A stretch of DNA of 64,000 nt from Paraspadella gotoi (Eukaryota > Chaetognatha), in the NCBI GenBank assembly GCA_051294375.1, contig CM119269.1:15635918-15699917 (forward strand). Direction: 5' to 3'. Numbering within the stretch: position 1 is the first letter of the stretch; every line of letters starts with the position of its first letter. The notes under the pieces were generated by a model. That model was given only the letters and a program-made list of their open reading frames with translations. It ran no database searches and had not been told where the DNA came from. Positions 46,754-59,063 of the stretch are shown here, piece after piece. The translations under genes were made by a program, and so were the position numbers.

Positions 46754-46756
<3 letters not shown>

Positions 46757-46911
46757 ATCATAGGTCATCCAATACTTTTCATTTCTTATTGTTTTCGTGG
46801 GCCAAATATCGTAATAGGTAAAAAGACGGATTTTTTTCCGAATTTTCAGTCAAAGTTTATTTATTCATGATTTTCTATATTTCTGTTTCAGTTTGTGTAT
46901 CTTTCTGTCAC

Positions 46912-46914
46912 ATT

Positions 46915-47006
<92 letters not shown>
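46912..47006 (+). repeat. (TTTC)n tetranucleotide repeat
   Basis: About 22 uninterrupted TTTC units. Confidence 0.95.
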
Positions 47007-47007
<1 letters not shown>

Positions 47008-47716
47008 TTTGTTTTTTTCTTTCTTTTTTCTATCATTATCCTCACCCTGGTTTCCCCTCGACTTTTATCTCAAGGTTATAGAGTTTCCGTTTGAATTTTT
47101 TCTCCCCTTTTTTCTTTCAAATAAAAATCCCTTGCCAATTCCTTTGCGAGAACGGAGGCGTGACTGCGACGCGAGAGGCGCTCCGCGTCGTAGATCACAA
47201 ACAAAACAAAAGAACCCTATGCAAACAAAAAAATTTAATTGTTAATTCATTTCTGGTTTAGAAAGAAAAAACTGGTCGTTTTTTAATCAAAACATTTTTT
47301 TATTTAAAAAACTCATAAGAAAATTCTTTAGAAGAACAATATTTTTTTTGGAAAAAGATAAAAAATAGTTTGAAAAATTGGGTTTTCTTCCGAGGTTTAA
47401 TGTCTCAAAAAATACTACCAGATCAACGGACTGCAGTCCCAAAGGATTCTACCCATTACGTTGAAAAGCTTTTTCCGCATTAGCAACGTTATTAACGTGA
47501 TGCTTTTCGGAGAACTTTCTCACTTCTCAGCCTCTATTCACAATCCCGTGAGAAAAAAAAATGATAAACAAAATTTATCTCTATTCCCTGACCCCCTATT
47601 GTTGTTGTTGTTTTGTTTTCAGGTTGTCGTTGTTGTTGTTGACTGGAAGTGCCACTTGGATGAACTTCAGTTTACTTATGGAAAGATATATGCGAAATAT
47701 GTTTTACGAAGTGAAC

Positions 47717-47966
47717 GTTTATAGAAGCAAAGTAGAAGCTAGCCCGGGAAAACTCAATTTCTATTGTGAAGTTTCTTTTATCTTCACAACTCTAAAGTTT
47801 GAAGCGTCGCCCGTTTAAATATTTCAACGTGAGAGTAACGAAGTAAAACGAATAATTATAAGTTTATAGACTTTATTTGTACTTTATTAAAGGCGAAACA
47901 TACTTCTTAAAACTCGAAAAAATTGAGTTTTCCCGAGTAAGCGTTGTTTCTTTGTTTCTATAAACT
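47717..47966. repeat. 250-bp inverted repeat (MITE-like hairpin)
   Basis: The arm 47717-47760 (GTTTATAGAAGCAAAG ... CGGGAAAACTCAATTT) is matched inverted by 47920-47966 (AAATTGAGTTTTCCCG ... CTTTGTTTCTATAAAC). The loop is about 160 bases. No target duplication was identified. Confidence 0.7.
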
Positions 47967-48846
47967 AATGTTTAAAATGTTTAAATTCAAGTCAATCGCT
48001 ATGCGAAAAAACTAAAGGTTGTTTAAAAGTCTATCATTATTTTATATTATTTTAAACAATTTGTGAAGAGAAAAACATTTTTTTTCCCCGAGCGTCGTCT
48101 TTCAATTCCCGTCCGATGACTGAATCCGATTCTTTTACGAATCTCGAGATTTTCTTTTTATTTCCTCTCATATTTCTCCTTGTTCTCGAAGACAAAAAAT
48201 AAATAAAAAGTTTTATTATAAAATGAAAAAAAAAAAAGAAGAAAAAAAAGAAATTGGCTATTTATGTCTTTTGGTATGAAAAAAAAGCGGACATGGTCTG
48301 GACAAGAAAAGATATAAAAAAAATAATTTGGCCAAGGCAAGGTCGGGAGTTCATGCTCGTCATAACAGTTTGGAAGTAAGTGGGGTATATGCAGGGTGAT
48401 AGGTCACCACAAACAGGAAGGTGAGTAAATTATTTTAGCAAAAAGACCAATGCGATAAAAACAAAAGGACATAAAACTGAAAAAAAAACAACTGTTTTAT
48501 AGATCATAGCGCGGCAAAAAATCTGAGATGTGAGATCTATAAATCTGTAAATTTTAAGTTTGATCGTTTGCGAAATTGCTAGATTTATTTATTGATCTAT
48601 GACTATTCGTAGGATTTATTAATTGTCTTATTTATTTCCTCCTTACGTATTGATTACTCATTTACGAATTTGTGTATGATAGACACTGTTTTCCCGAATT
48701 CATTATTTATGTATAAATTTAATCTTAAACTCCATCTTATCTTTCGTCTTCCATCAAATCTAAGAAAAAAGATAAAGACTCAACAATAACGGTCAAGTTG
48801 ACATTATTGAAAGCCGCTAGGAAATAACCTTTATAAATAAAAGCAT

Positions 48847-48968
48847 TTAAAGGCTATTTTTAAAAGAAAAACCTAATAAATATGGCGGCGGGAAAAAATA
48901 ATCGATAACAAGTGAACAAACTCCGATAGAAAAAGAGAATAAAAGAGACCTTTCTCGCGACTCCTCAA

Positions 48969-49031
<63 letters not shown>

Positions 49032-49509
49032 CCGGAAGAACAGCTCGTGCTTCTCTTTGATTAATGCCGAGGGGCTGCGGGTTTTTTTTCTCCTCTTTTG
49101 AGTGTTTGGCCCCATGACGCTTTGGTTTGAGAGTCACGTCCAGTGACGTCGCTTTCGGCCCGAGCCTTTCCTCCAATTGGCTGGATTTCGAAACTAAAAA
49201 AGACTTTCGTTCGCGTCGGTGGAAGCGGAAGTGGCCTGGTGACGCTTGATGGACGACGTCGATGAACTCCGGGCAGAGCCTGATTGAAGCGCCTGATTGC
49301 GAGGCGTCGTGACTGCCGCTCTTGCTGTAGTTGATGGCTTTAGCTCTGATGTGGTAAACTAAACTGTTTTCTTTATGGAAAAGTGACGTGCTATCTTTCT
49401 TACTTAATTTAATCCATATAGAGACGAAACCTTTTATCCAAAAAATCTCCCCCGATCCGGTAAAGAGTTTTCGGCTCTTACCTTCCCCGGGCACCAAATT
49501 TTCGCCCGG

Positions 49510-49544
<35 letters not shown>

Positions 49545-49552
49545 GCTCTCAT
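48847..49552 (-). CDS. Weak two-exon gene candidate
   Basis: A possible first exon runs from ATG 49552 to the consensus donor GGGGAAG|gtaaga at 49482. A possible second exon opens at 49345 after ACCACATCAG. They join in frame (AG+A = Arg). Exon 2 begins AKAINYSKSGSHDASQSG and continues RLCPEFIDVVHQASPGHF, with C/G-biased third positions like the Cys-rich gene's exons. Against it: exon 1 is largely (RE)n from a GA repeat, and the frame later crosses another GA repeat (48973-49027). No family recognised; only about 49140-49345 looks coding. Confidence 0.3.
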
Positions 49553-49723
49553 CTCATCTTTCTTTCTCCATCGTCTCTTTCTCCTCCGATTTACCCGTTG
49601 CTGAGCGACTTTCCGGCTCCAAATTTTCGGCGCCCAATTTCCGAGAAATGCTTAGGCGCGTCATTTGCCAAATTTGTTGGTGGAGATTAATGGAGGCGTT
49701 GAAGGAGGATGAGATCGACGACG

Positions 49724-49802
49724 GACGACGGACGACGACGACGACGACGACTGACGACGACGACGACGACTGACGACGACGACGACGACGACTGACGACG
49801 AC
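49724..49802 (+). repeat. (GAC)n with interspersed GACTGAC
   Basis: GACGAC runs regularly interrupted by ACTGACG. Part of the window-wide GAC/GTC class. Confidence 0.9.
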
Positions 49803-50540
49803 CAAGATAATGATGAGCGATTAAATGGAAAGCACCTGTTCCTCCTTAATTTGAGGGGATAATTTATCGCCGAGGAAAAAGAGTCGGCAGCTGGCGATGG
49901 CTTATGAAGTCGATAAGCGAATTTATCAGAGATTATCGGCGGAGGAGAAAGAAAGGGGTCGGGCTGACCCTCCCCCCCCCGGATGTAGTAGGCGTCGAGG
50001 GATGTAGTTCTTGGTATTGTTGCCGTTAACGTCGTCGCCGCCGTCGGCTCCCAACGTCGATGAACCTTCGAATTTCTCTCTTCTCAACTTGAAAGCTCGT
50101 GACTCATTTAAGTCAGCCACATCTGGATTGGGAGAGCGGGTCAACGTTCGATCCTTTCCGGTCTGAACCATCTTTAGACGGTTGCCAAGCAACGATCAAC
50201 AATTTCTCCTTTTTTTTTTACACTTTTTATTAACTTTTTACGGTTTTGAGTGTCCGACTTGTTTGAAGTCGACTTGAAAACCTCCGGTAGATGTAGTATT
50301 TGTAAAATGAGGGCGATTTGTTTTTTTTTTTCAAAAACCGGTCCACATAAAACCTAAAACCTATTGGCTCCTTCCCCTTTTGGAAATAAAAAGTACGAAC
50401 GCTGTTGGAATCGCTATATCTTTTACAAGACCGAAGCGAGGAAGCGAGTCTCTCGGCCGAGAGCAGTGAGGACTGAGGATCATTCGCTTCCATTTCTCAA
50501 ATAAAACGTCGAGTGGAATTGGAATTCCTCCGGGAGGGAT

Positions 50541-51345
50541 GAAACCAGGGATGGAGAAATGATTTGAGGGATGGAGAGATGGAAGNNNNNNNNNNNNNNN
50601 NNNNNNNNNNNNNNNNNNNNNNNNNNNNNNNNNNNNNNNNNNNNNNNNNNNNNNNNNNNNNNNNNNNNNNNNNNNNNNNNNNNNNNNNNNNNNNNNNNNN
50701 NNNNNNNNNNNNNNNNNNNNNNNNNNNNNNNNNNNNNNNNNNNNNNNNNNNNNNNNNNNNNNNNNNNNNNNNNNNNNNNNNNNNNNNNNNNNNNNNNNNN
50801 NNNNNNNNNNNNNNNNNNNNNNNNNNNNNNNNNNNNNNNNNNNNNNNNNNNNNNNNNNNNNNNNNNNNNNNNNNNNNNNNNNNNNNNNNNNNNNNNNNNN
50901 NNNNNNNNNNNNNNNNNNNNNNNNNNNNNNNNNNNNNNNNNNNNNNNNNNNNNNNNNNNNNNNNNNNNNNNNNNNNNNNNNNNNNNNNNNNNNNNNNNNN
51001 NNNNNNNNNNNNNNNNNNNNNNNNNNNNNNNNNNNNNNNNNNNNNNNNNNNNNNNNNNNNNNNNNNNNNNNNNNNNNNNNNNNNNNNNNNNNNNNNNNNN
51101 NNNNNNNNNNNNNNNNNNNNNNNNNNNNNNNNNNNNNNNNNNNNNNNNNNNNNNNNNNNNNNNNNNNNNNNNNNNNNNNNNNNNNNNNNNNNNNNNNNNN
51201 NNNNNNNNNNNNNNNNNNNNNNNNNNNNNNNNNNNNNNNNNNNNNNNNNNNNNNNNNNNNNNNNNNNNNNNNNNNNNNNNNNNNNNNNNNNNNNNNNNNN
51301 NGATTTGAGGGATGGAGAGATGGAAGCAGGGATGGAGAAATAAAC
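50541..51345. repeat. Tandem repeat containing an assembly gap
   Basis: Bases 50586-51301 are N (716 positions). Both borders carry the same unit, GATTTGAGGGATGGAGAGAT followed by GGAAG, with GGGATGGAGAAAT variants outside. The gap therefore lies inside a tandem array whose true length is unknown. Frames crossing the Ns mean nothing. Confidence 0.9.
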
Positions 51346-51689
51346 TGAAGAATGGAAAGAAGATAGGAGAGATAGAGAAATGAACTTGGCGATGAAAAAG
51401 AAAGTTGAAATTAAGATGGAGATCAAAAAGATAGAAGGACAAAGAGAGACAGGGATAGAAAAATAGATCATCGAAGAAAAGTAAAAAAAAAAGAAAGACT
51501 AGAGAAAAAAAATTGCTAAATTCGTTTTGGAGGAAAGAAAAGAAAATTGACGGTGTTTCCACGATTGAAGGAAATGGAAATTGTATGGGTTGAAGATAAG
51601 AAAATGGATATATTCTCAGTGAGTGGCTTCTTCTAAAAAAACTCAATGGTCTTCGATCAACCTGTTAACTTTTTTTTTTTATTAAATTT

Positions 51690-52370
51690 CACCTCAATTT
51701 TTGAACATTTTTTCAACTTAATTCTTTCTTTATTTTTTTACTTTCAAGTTTCAACTCCATTTTAATTTATCCTCTCTTCATTTTCCCCTTATTTAAACTC
51801 ATCCTTTCTTCATTTTTTACTTTTCAACTTCGTTTTAATTTATCCCTCTTCATTTTCCCTTATTTAACTTCACTCTCTTTTACATTCTATTCCTTTTCTT
51901 ATTCTTCTACTTCATTTTTTTTTATTTCACTCCATTTATCTACCTCTCTTATTTCCCTTATTTAACTTCATCCTTTCTTCATCTTTTTACTTTCAACTCC
52001 ATTTTAATTTATCCTCTCTTCATTTTTCCCCTATATTTAAACTTCTCCTTTTCTTCATCTTTTTACTTTCACCTTCGTTTTAATTTATCTCTCTTCATTT
52101 TCCCCTTATTTAACTTCATCCTTTCTTCATTTTTTACTTTCAACCTCATTTTAATTAATCCTCTCTTCATTTTCCCCTTATTTAACTTCATCCTTTCTTC
52201 ATCTTTTTACTTTCAACTCCATTTTAATCTATCCTCTCTTCATTTTCCCCTTATTTAACTTCATCCTTTCTTCATCTTTCTACTTTCAACTCCATTTTAA
52301 TTTATCCTCTCTTCATTTTCCCCATATTTAACTTCATCCTTTCTTCATCTTTTTACCTTCAACTTCATAT
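51690..52370 (+). repeat. Satellite with ~73-bp unit
   Basis: About nine copies of a pyrimidine-rich unit holding TCCCCTTATTTAACTTCATCC and TTTTACTTTCAACTCC. The marker TCCCC falls at about 52101, 52173, 52246 and 52319. Confidence 0.92.
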
Positions 52371-52458
52371 TTTTTTCTCGTTTCGTTTCACTTCCTAACT
52401 TCAGCTTCGGACGTTCACGATTCACGGATTTATTCTCAAGGTTTTTTTCTCACCATTG

Positions 52459-52521
52459 GGAGGTCGATTCCATTCTGCCAGTCACCGTTAGGGAGGTCGA
52501 TGCCATTCTGCCAGTCACCGG
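52459..52521 (+). repeat. Direct duplication, ~35 bp
   Basis: GGGAGGTCGATNCCATTCTG plus CCAGTCACCG occurs twice in tandem; a looser third copy follows near 52540. Confidence 0.8.
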
Positions 52522-53188
52522 TTAAATCGTTAAGAGGCAGCCATTCTGTGATTGCCAGTTTTACACCGTTGCGAGAGTATAATTTGTTTATAAATGGTAA
52601 TAATAATAAACTAAATTCTGGTGGCCGAATAATTAAATTTTATACCGACCATGATGGAAAAAAAAATATACCGCGGTTAGGAAAAATTAGTTAATATCAT
52701 TGTCAAATGTTTTAGATGGAGTAAACAACTCACGTTATTATTAATATTCTATCTTTAACATAATATATTTGATTAGATTTGTGGTGAGAAAAAGAGATTG
52801 ATCCCATACTATTACTAAGCTTTTTTCAATATGATTATGAACTATCTTTCATAGTTTACAAAATGTTTTATATTTTAACAAGGGATTGAACCCAGGATTA
52901 TTTAGCCTGCTCAGCCATTGGGATGAGGCTGGGGACAGATAACAGTGAAGCAGCTTTAAGTCGTGCTGCCACATTACTAGGATTTCGGTGCACTAAAAAA
53001 GAAGAAATCCAGACAGAAAGATTGTCGTCTCCGCGCAATTTAAAAAAAAACAAAAAAAACTAAAGTCACCAATTCCCATAATCAGACGATTAGATAAACT
53101 GCTTGAGAACGAAGAGAGAAATTCCCTTTAATTAATTTCACGTTGAGATAGGGAAAAGAAAAACGTTGGACATTGGTGATTTCACGGT

Positions 53189-53236
53189 TTAATCAGTTTT
53201 AATCAGTTTTAATCAGTTTTAATCAGTTTTAATCAT
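53189..53236 (+). repeat. (TTTTAATCAG)n tandem repeat
   Basis: Four to five copies of a 10-base unit. A (GTC)n run lies at 53352-53385. Confidence 0.9.
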
Positions 53237-53349
53237 TTCGAACGACCGAGTTGAAAGACTTCGTTTCGCGTGTACTCGGTTTTTTTTTTTAATTCGGGCT
53301 GCAGCTGGACGGGGGGAGGACATCACGGCCGCGCTCATCGCAGTGGACG

Positions 53350-53385
<36 letters not shown>

Positions 53386-54518
53386 CTCCATAGCTATTAT
53401 CCAATTCCGAATAAAAGAGGTTTTCATATTCACGCTTCAAAGGGGAGGAAGTCGACAATGGTTTTCCGCTGAAACTGAGAAAAGAACAACAAACCACAAC
53501 AACAACGACGTCGAGTGAAACGCGCCATCTCTCGGCTGAATTTTTTTTTTTTTTTTGAGCGCCGGCGTTACGACGCGTACGTATAGTGCTGTACTGGATA
53601 CTGGGAACGCTGAACAACATTTATGAAAATACGGGAAATTTAGTTCTTTTGCTTCGTAATATTGTAAAGTCGCTCCTTATTTTGGTTTCACTGATTTTCA
53701 AATATTAGAAAAGAAATATAAGGTTTAGGTTTAGTTCAATTTCATGCATTCTAGAATCAACCTTCTAAAAATTCTCATTCTTAAAAAAAAAAAAAAAACT
53801 CAAATGAAAAAGACAATGTCATTCCCAACCCTCCAAAGAAAAAAAAGAAAGAAAAACACCCTTTCACATCGGAAACAGGGAATTCTGCCCTCATCGAGGT
53901 AAAATAAAGAGAAAACGATCCGAGAACATTTTTACCCCTTTAGGATCCATCAAACTCCACCCCCCCCCCCCTCTTACCCCCAACTTCGACTCCCCCCTCG
54001 TACCCCAACTCCACCCCTCCCCCCTCGTACCCCAACCCCTTCAAAAAAAAAAGAAAAGGCGTTAAGTCTCCATCGAGAAGACGTTCGCCTTCGCCGAATT
54101 GGGGCGTCGAAATTCTTTCGTCGTCGCCTTAAGCGCCAGTTTTTTTTTTCATTGTTCTCGATTCGTTTCAACACCACCACTCCTGATAACAGCCCCGATA
54201 TCGTCCGTTTCATTGTCACCACAGATTTAACCCTGGCTTTAATCCTGGCGACCACCGACTTTCTTGGTCAAGGGTGTCGATGATAGTATAATCACTATTA
54301 ACCACTATCTAAGAGGTGGTCACTTCGGGGTGGGCAGTTATGATGAAACCCAAGCGAAGCCCATTTTTTGGCCAAAATTGGTGGTTTTTGCCAAAAGATT
54401 TGTGACAATGACAAAAACTTTCCAGGATTGGCGTTGAAAGCCAAAAACGAAAGATCAGCAACCAAAGACCACGACGATTCAAACTGCTGTCAATTGCAAT
54501 CCTTGCTGGCTTCAATCA

Positions 54519-54566
54519 ACTGACCTGACCTGACCTGACCTGAGATGACCTGACCTTACCTGACCG
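54519..54566 (+). repeat. (TGACC)n tandem repeat
   Basis: TGACCTGACC words with GAGATGACC and CCTTACC breaks. They resemble nuclear-receptor half-sites, but the 5-base period makes a simple repeat the better reading. Confidence 0.75.
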
Positions 54567-56155
54567 TACCATCGTTGATATACTACCAAGAAGCCACTTT
54601 TCTCGTCCACCTTTTTACCCGACACCAATGACACAATCTCCCGATCCACAGACTTACCTTTTTTTTCCCTCTCCACCCTAAGGTTTTCGCCATCAGTCTT
54701 TTTCCTTTATTTCTTTCCCGATACAAATCTCCTTCCCCTGACGCGCGGATCCGATCGACCACACCCACACTCGTACCCACACCGTCGCCCACACCGTCCC
54801 CCACACCTTCTTCAAATCCAGACGTCTTAATTAAAACACCTTCCAGACCACCTTTACCACCTCTCTTAACGCCACCAACCCCAAGCCTCTCTTTTTTTTT
54901 ATCTTTCTCTCTCTCTCTCTCGAATCGAAGCCCTTTCCCCTTAATTACCATCATGAATCATTTCTTATGAGAAGCCACTTTGCGAAATTGCCTTCCAATT
55001 CTCCGGCTTCCACGCGAAACTTCCGCTTTTCTCCTTCGGCCTTTTATTCTTTTAAAAACCTCCTTTGGCCGATTCGAACCTCCTTCTCCCCTTCCCGAAC
55101 CTCTCCCCTTGCACCGACTCTCGTATTTCCTTCTGATCCCAGCATCGCTTAGCTCTGACTATGTCCGTCCAGCACTTCCCAGCACCGTCTCGCACCGCCC
55201 GTCCCCGTTCTATTTAAACCGTTGACAAACTTTCCCGGCCCTGCACTCTCTGCTTGTTTCTTTTTCAATCTCCTTCCTTCAACCAGTAAAAAAAATTTAT
55301 TATTCAATAAACAAGAGAGCTTAGTCTTCTGACTTTCGACAAGTTATGGTCGGTTAAAGCCTCCAACCCACATAAACAATGTGTTCCCTAACGTATTTTT
55401 TGTCCAAACTATCGCTGTACCTTTGTACAGCCCCCCCCCTACTCCCATTTTGACATTTTCCTTCTTCTTTGTTGGAGCCTATCGCGCCATTTTGTCTTTT
55501 CCCCCGTCGCGTCCATTGAATCTCCCAATCATCGTCACGAGAAGAATTCTATTTCCTCAAACTTACTCCGAATAACCATCTCCCAATAACTCCTGCAATG
55601 TATCGCGGTACAAATCCTCTTTTTAAAGAAATTTTCAGCGGCGGCTGCGGTTGCCGTCTGCGCGGCGGCTGCTGTCGGCGGCAGAGGCTGCTCGGGCGCA
55701 ATCTTCTCGGAAAAAAAATTTTTTTCCTGAATTTTTACTTCTTCCATTTCGCGCTGCCAGTGACTGCCTCGTTCCTCGAAAGATGGCGTCGTCGACGGTG
55801 ATGACGACGATGACGACGAGGAAAAAAACAGATGGTGACGACGATGACGACGAGGAAAAAAACAGATGGTGACGACGATGTCCATAAGACAATGACAAAC
55901 AAATTCATAGATAAACTAAACTAAAGATGGTAACGATTACGAGAACGATCCTCGTCCCAATTTTGAGGCTGGCAATGAGGCCAGTCGACAGCAATGACCA
56001 ATGACTAATAGACCATAAAGCCTCAATCACAAGGCGACACTGATCTGTGGTCACAACGACGGAAGGTGACAAAAACGGACAGCCACTGCGGAGCCGACGG
56101 ACGAAAAGACCATGAGAAAGCCCACCATCGCCCCCCCCACGAAATCGACTACCAC

Positions 56156-56156
<1 letters not shown>

Positions 56157-56200
<44 letters not shown>

Positions 56201-56227
56201 TCCTCTCTCTCTCTCTCTCTCTCTCTT
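56157..56227 (+). repeat. (CT)n microsatellite
   Basis: CT run with one CCTTCC break. Confidence 0.95.
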
Positions 56228-56571
56228 TGAAGCGCAGACGATTTCCCCTCCATCTTCTCAATTTGCGACGCGACACAAAAAAATGAAATCCACGGGTTTT
56301 CTTCGCAATTTCTTTCGTTAAATTGTCTTCGCAGATGGCGCTCCTCGCACGCGGCAAAATTCGAAGAGTAAAATCGATAAACGCGAATTTTTTTTTCTTT
56401 GTCAGAAATGTGGTCGCTTCTCGCTTCTGAATATACTATCTAGGAAAAAAGTATATGACATTTTTAATAACTTTAGGATATCTACTCGAAAACTTGTTTG
56501 ATTTTAAAAAAATCAAAATGTTTCTAAATCTACATTGTGTTTTTTTTCTTTTTGTTTCGTTGTGATTTGGT

Positions 56572-56711
56572 TTAGAACAAAGTTTGAAGAGAGATTTAAC
56601 AACTTGTGATTGAATTGGCGCTGAAGAAGACTCGTATGTGAGTCGAAACATGTCCGTTTCACTATGAAATAAAAATCGTTGTTAAATCTTTCTTCAAACT
56701 TTGTTCTAAAT
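56572..56711. mobile_element. Long hairpin enclosing the hammerhead-like motif
   Basis: The arms 56572-56603 (TTAGAACAAAGTTTGAAGAG ...) and 56678-56710 are inverted copies over about 33 bases with one mismatch. The 74-base loop holds the motif at 56621-56654. The near-identity of the arms argues for a recent origin. Confidence 0.7.
56621..56654 (+). ncRNA. Hammerhead-like ribozyme motif, copy 3
   Basis: CTGAAGA, A, GACTC, loop GTATGT, GAGTC, GAAAC, AT, GTC. The variable core base is A here (T in the other copies), while the invariant hammerhead bases are kept. GGCG before and CGTT after can pair as stem I (two Watson-Crick, two wobble). Confidence 0.38.
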
Positions 56712-57267
56712 CTACATTAAATTTTCTTTCAGTAGCTCCCTTTTTTTTTTTGTAGGTGAAATCGTTTAAAAGTTAGAGGCAAAAAAATATTGTTACTTCG
56801 AATAAAAAATGTCAAAAAAAATTATAGTTTTCTACCATTTTTGGTATATAATAATTTGTTTTTATTTTGAATAGTTATTTTTTTAAAAAAAATTTAATTT
56901 GGTAATGCTAAATGCCTTGCACCTTTTTTTGGGTTAAAGTGTTATTATAGCTCTCAGAAAAGAGTAAAAGATGTGCAACATCAATATTGGGGCTAAAAAT
57001 AATTGCCCTAAAGATGGGGAAAAATATTTTACTGTCATACCTCAATTTGCTGTATGAGAGCATGCCCAGATGAATGCAGGCAGTAGTCAATGCCAAGGAA
57101 GGGCATACCAAATATTGAGAATGTTTTACCCATGTTTTGTTTACTTTTTATTGAATAAATGAATTATGTTATATACTTTTTTCCTAGATAGTATTAGGGT
57201 TAGGAAATTAAAATTAGCTTTGGCATTAATTGTGGAAAGAAGGACTTGTCCAATACATTTCTGCATT

Positions 57268-57271
<4 letters not shown>

Positions 57272-57311
<40 letters not shown>
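57272..57311 (+). repeat. (CT)n microsatellite
   Basis: CT run; a (GA)n run follows at 57596-57671. Confidence 0.95.
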
Positions 57312-57313
<2 letters not shown>

Positions 57314-57590
57314 ATTTTTTCTTCGTTTTCGTCTCATCTTCAAAATTTTTTAAATTTCAATTCATAAAATGTTTCCCGCTATTTTCAATCTTATTCCTCG
57401 AATTTAGTAATAAAAAAAAGAATAGAAATGATAAATAAAAACAAAATAGGAAAAAAAAATTTCTATTTGTCTTATTGTGGCAGTCTTTCTATCATTCTTT
57501 TTGTAAGTATATCTAAGAGAAGCTCAAATAAAGTTTAAATGGTTTCCGTCGGGTTTATAAAAATGGCGGTGTCAACGCGACGCCCGAGGT

Positions 57591-57595
<5 letters not shown>

Positions 57596-57640
<45 letters not shown>

Positions 57641-57671
57641 AGAGAGAGAGGAGGAGAGAGAGAGAGAGAGC
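57596..57671 (+). repeat. (GA)n microsatellite
   Basis: GA run with AAGGAG and GGAGG breaks. Confidence 0.9.
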
Positions 57672-57726
57672 GCCACGTCATAGTCAACTAGTTCATCTTA
57701 AATATCATTATTCCTCGTATTCGCCA

Positions 57727-57798
57727 TCATCATCTTCGTCATCATCATCATCATCATCATCATCATCTATCTCATCATCATCATCATCATCATCTCAT
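57727..57798 (+). repeat. (CAT)n trinucleotide repeat
   Basis: CATCAT run with small breaks; a second run lies at 58232-58345. Confidence 0.9.
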
Positions 57799-58231
57799 CA
57801 CATCTCGTCCTGGTCTTTCTTGCGCGACTCGCGTTGAAAGAAAAGAGGATTCGTTGAGGGGCGAAGGTCGACCGACCTTTTTCTTTCACGCGAATCACGG
57901 AAATCATTTCCTTTCGTTGAGAGCAAGAGCGATAGCGAGAGCGAGAGGCTTCCCTTTTATCGTCATTGCCAACAATAATCTGTTTTATAATATTAATAAT
58001 ATATTTTAAATCTAAAAAATAAAAAAAAAAGATAGTGAAACAAGTAATTTTGCAACTTTCATGTATTATCATCATTATCATCACAGATGAATAAAAACTC
58101 GGAATCAGAGAAAAGGATTAAGGAAGAAGATTCTGAAATGATTTCCAACAGAATTCTGGAAGCCAAATCCCGAAGAGGAAAAGAAGGTTCCAGAAGAGGA
58201 AGAGGAGGATTCCGGAAAAGGAAACTGACTT

Positions 58232-58236
58232 CGTCG

Positions 58237-58295
<59 letters not shown>

Positions 58296-58345
58296 TCAGC
58301 AATCATCATCGTCATCAAAATTTTCATCGTCATCATCATAGTCAT
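58232..58345 (+). repeat. (CAT)n trinucleotide repeat
   Basis: CAT triplets, continuing as CATCGTCAT. The overlapping plus frame is poly-Ser and the minus frame poly-Met; neither is a gene. Confidence 0.9.
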
Positions 58346-58526
58346 CAATCATCATCATCGCCAAAACCATAGACAATGACAACGACATCATTGCCATTTT
58401 TTCTCGCCCACAGATGTCTCAACAATTCCCGCATAAATAATGTAAATACATCGCGTCTGACGTCGAAAGAGGAGATCACCGCTTATCTATTTTCCTCAGG
58501 CGTCGAAATTGATTGACTCTTCCCCG

Positions 58527-58605
58527 TCGTCGTCGTCGTCGTCTTCCTCGTCGTCGTCGTCGTCGTCGTCCTCCCCGTCGTCGTTGTCGTCGTCGTCATC
58601 GTCTG
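58527..58605 (+). repeat. (GTC)n trinucleotide repeat
   Basis: GTCGTC run with CTTCC and CCCC breaks. Confidence 0.9.
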
Positions 58606-58886
58606 TCGTTTGTCTCCCGTAAACAAAATTGGGTCAAGGATGGTTGGGTGCTATTGGAAATTTTAAACAGGCGCTATTTTACGAAAGCGACCCTTTTCTG
58701 TTCCTACGTATATCTACCAAATCTTTAAACCAACTAAACATAATTCTTAACACTTACCCTTATCCCGAAACTCTGATTCGTAATAAAATCCAAACCTAAC
58801 CCAAATCTTTTAACCTAATTGTTTGGCTTAAAAAATAAAAGGTAATTCTGAACCTGAGCAGAAATGGAAAGGTTTAAAAGGAGATA

Positions 58887-59063
58887 TACCGTCGCTCAAA
58901 AAGCCTTCCCCCTGGGGCGATTGAAACGCTAAAAAAAACTATCCCCCCTAAGGGTATACCTAGGTGAATAGTTTTTGTATACCTCCAGAGACTATCCCGA
59001 GGAAAGACCCCCTGACGTCGCCCCTCGCCACACGCCAGGGGAAAGGCTTTTATTCTGACGGTA
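58887..59063. mobile_element. 177-bp MITE with TA target duplication
   Basis: Begins TACCGTC (58887) and ends GACGGTA (59063), with TA on both sides (58885-58886 and 59064-59065). The inverted ends extend about 35 bases with scattered mismatches and share AAGCCTT.CCCCTGG. A TA duplication and TAC-type ends fit a Tc1/mariner-related or similar MITE. It is GC-richer than its surroundings. Confidence 0.75.

Noticed and set aside
50480-51646. 388-, 324-, 259- and 245-residue frames
   Set aside because: They run through the N gap and tandem repeat; the X residues are not sequence.
54519-54566. Nuclear-receptor response element cluster
   Set aside because: The TGACC words have a strict 5-base period, better explained as a simple repeat.
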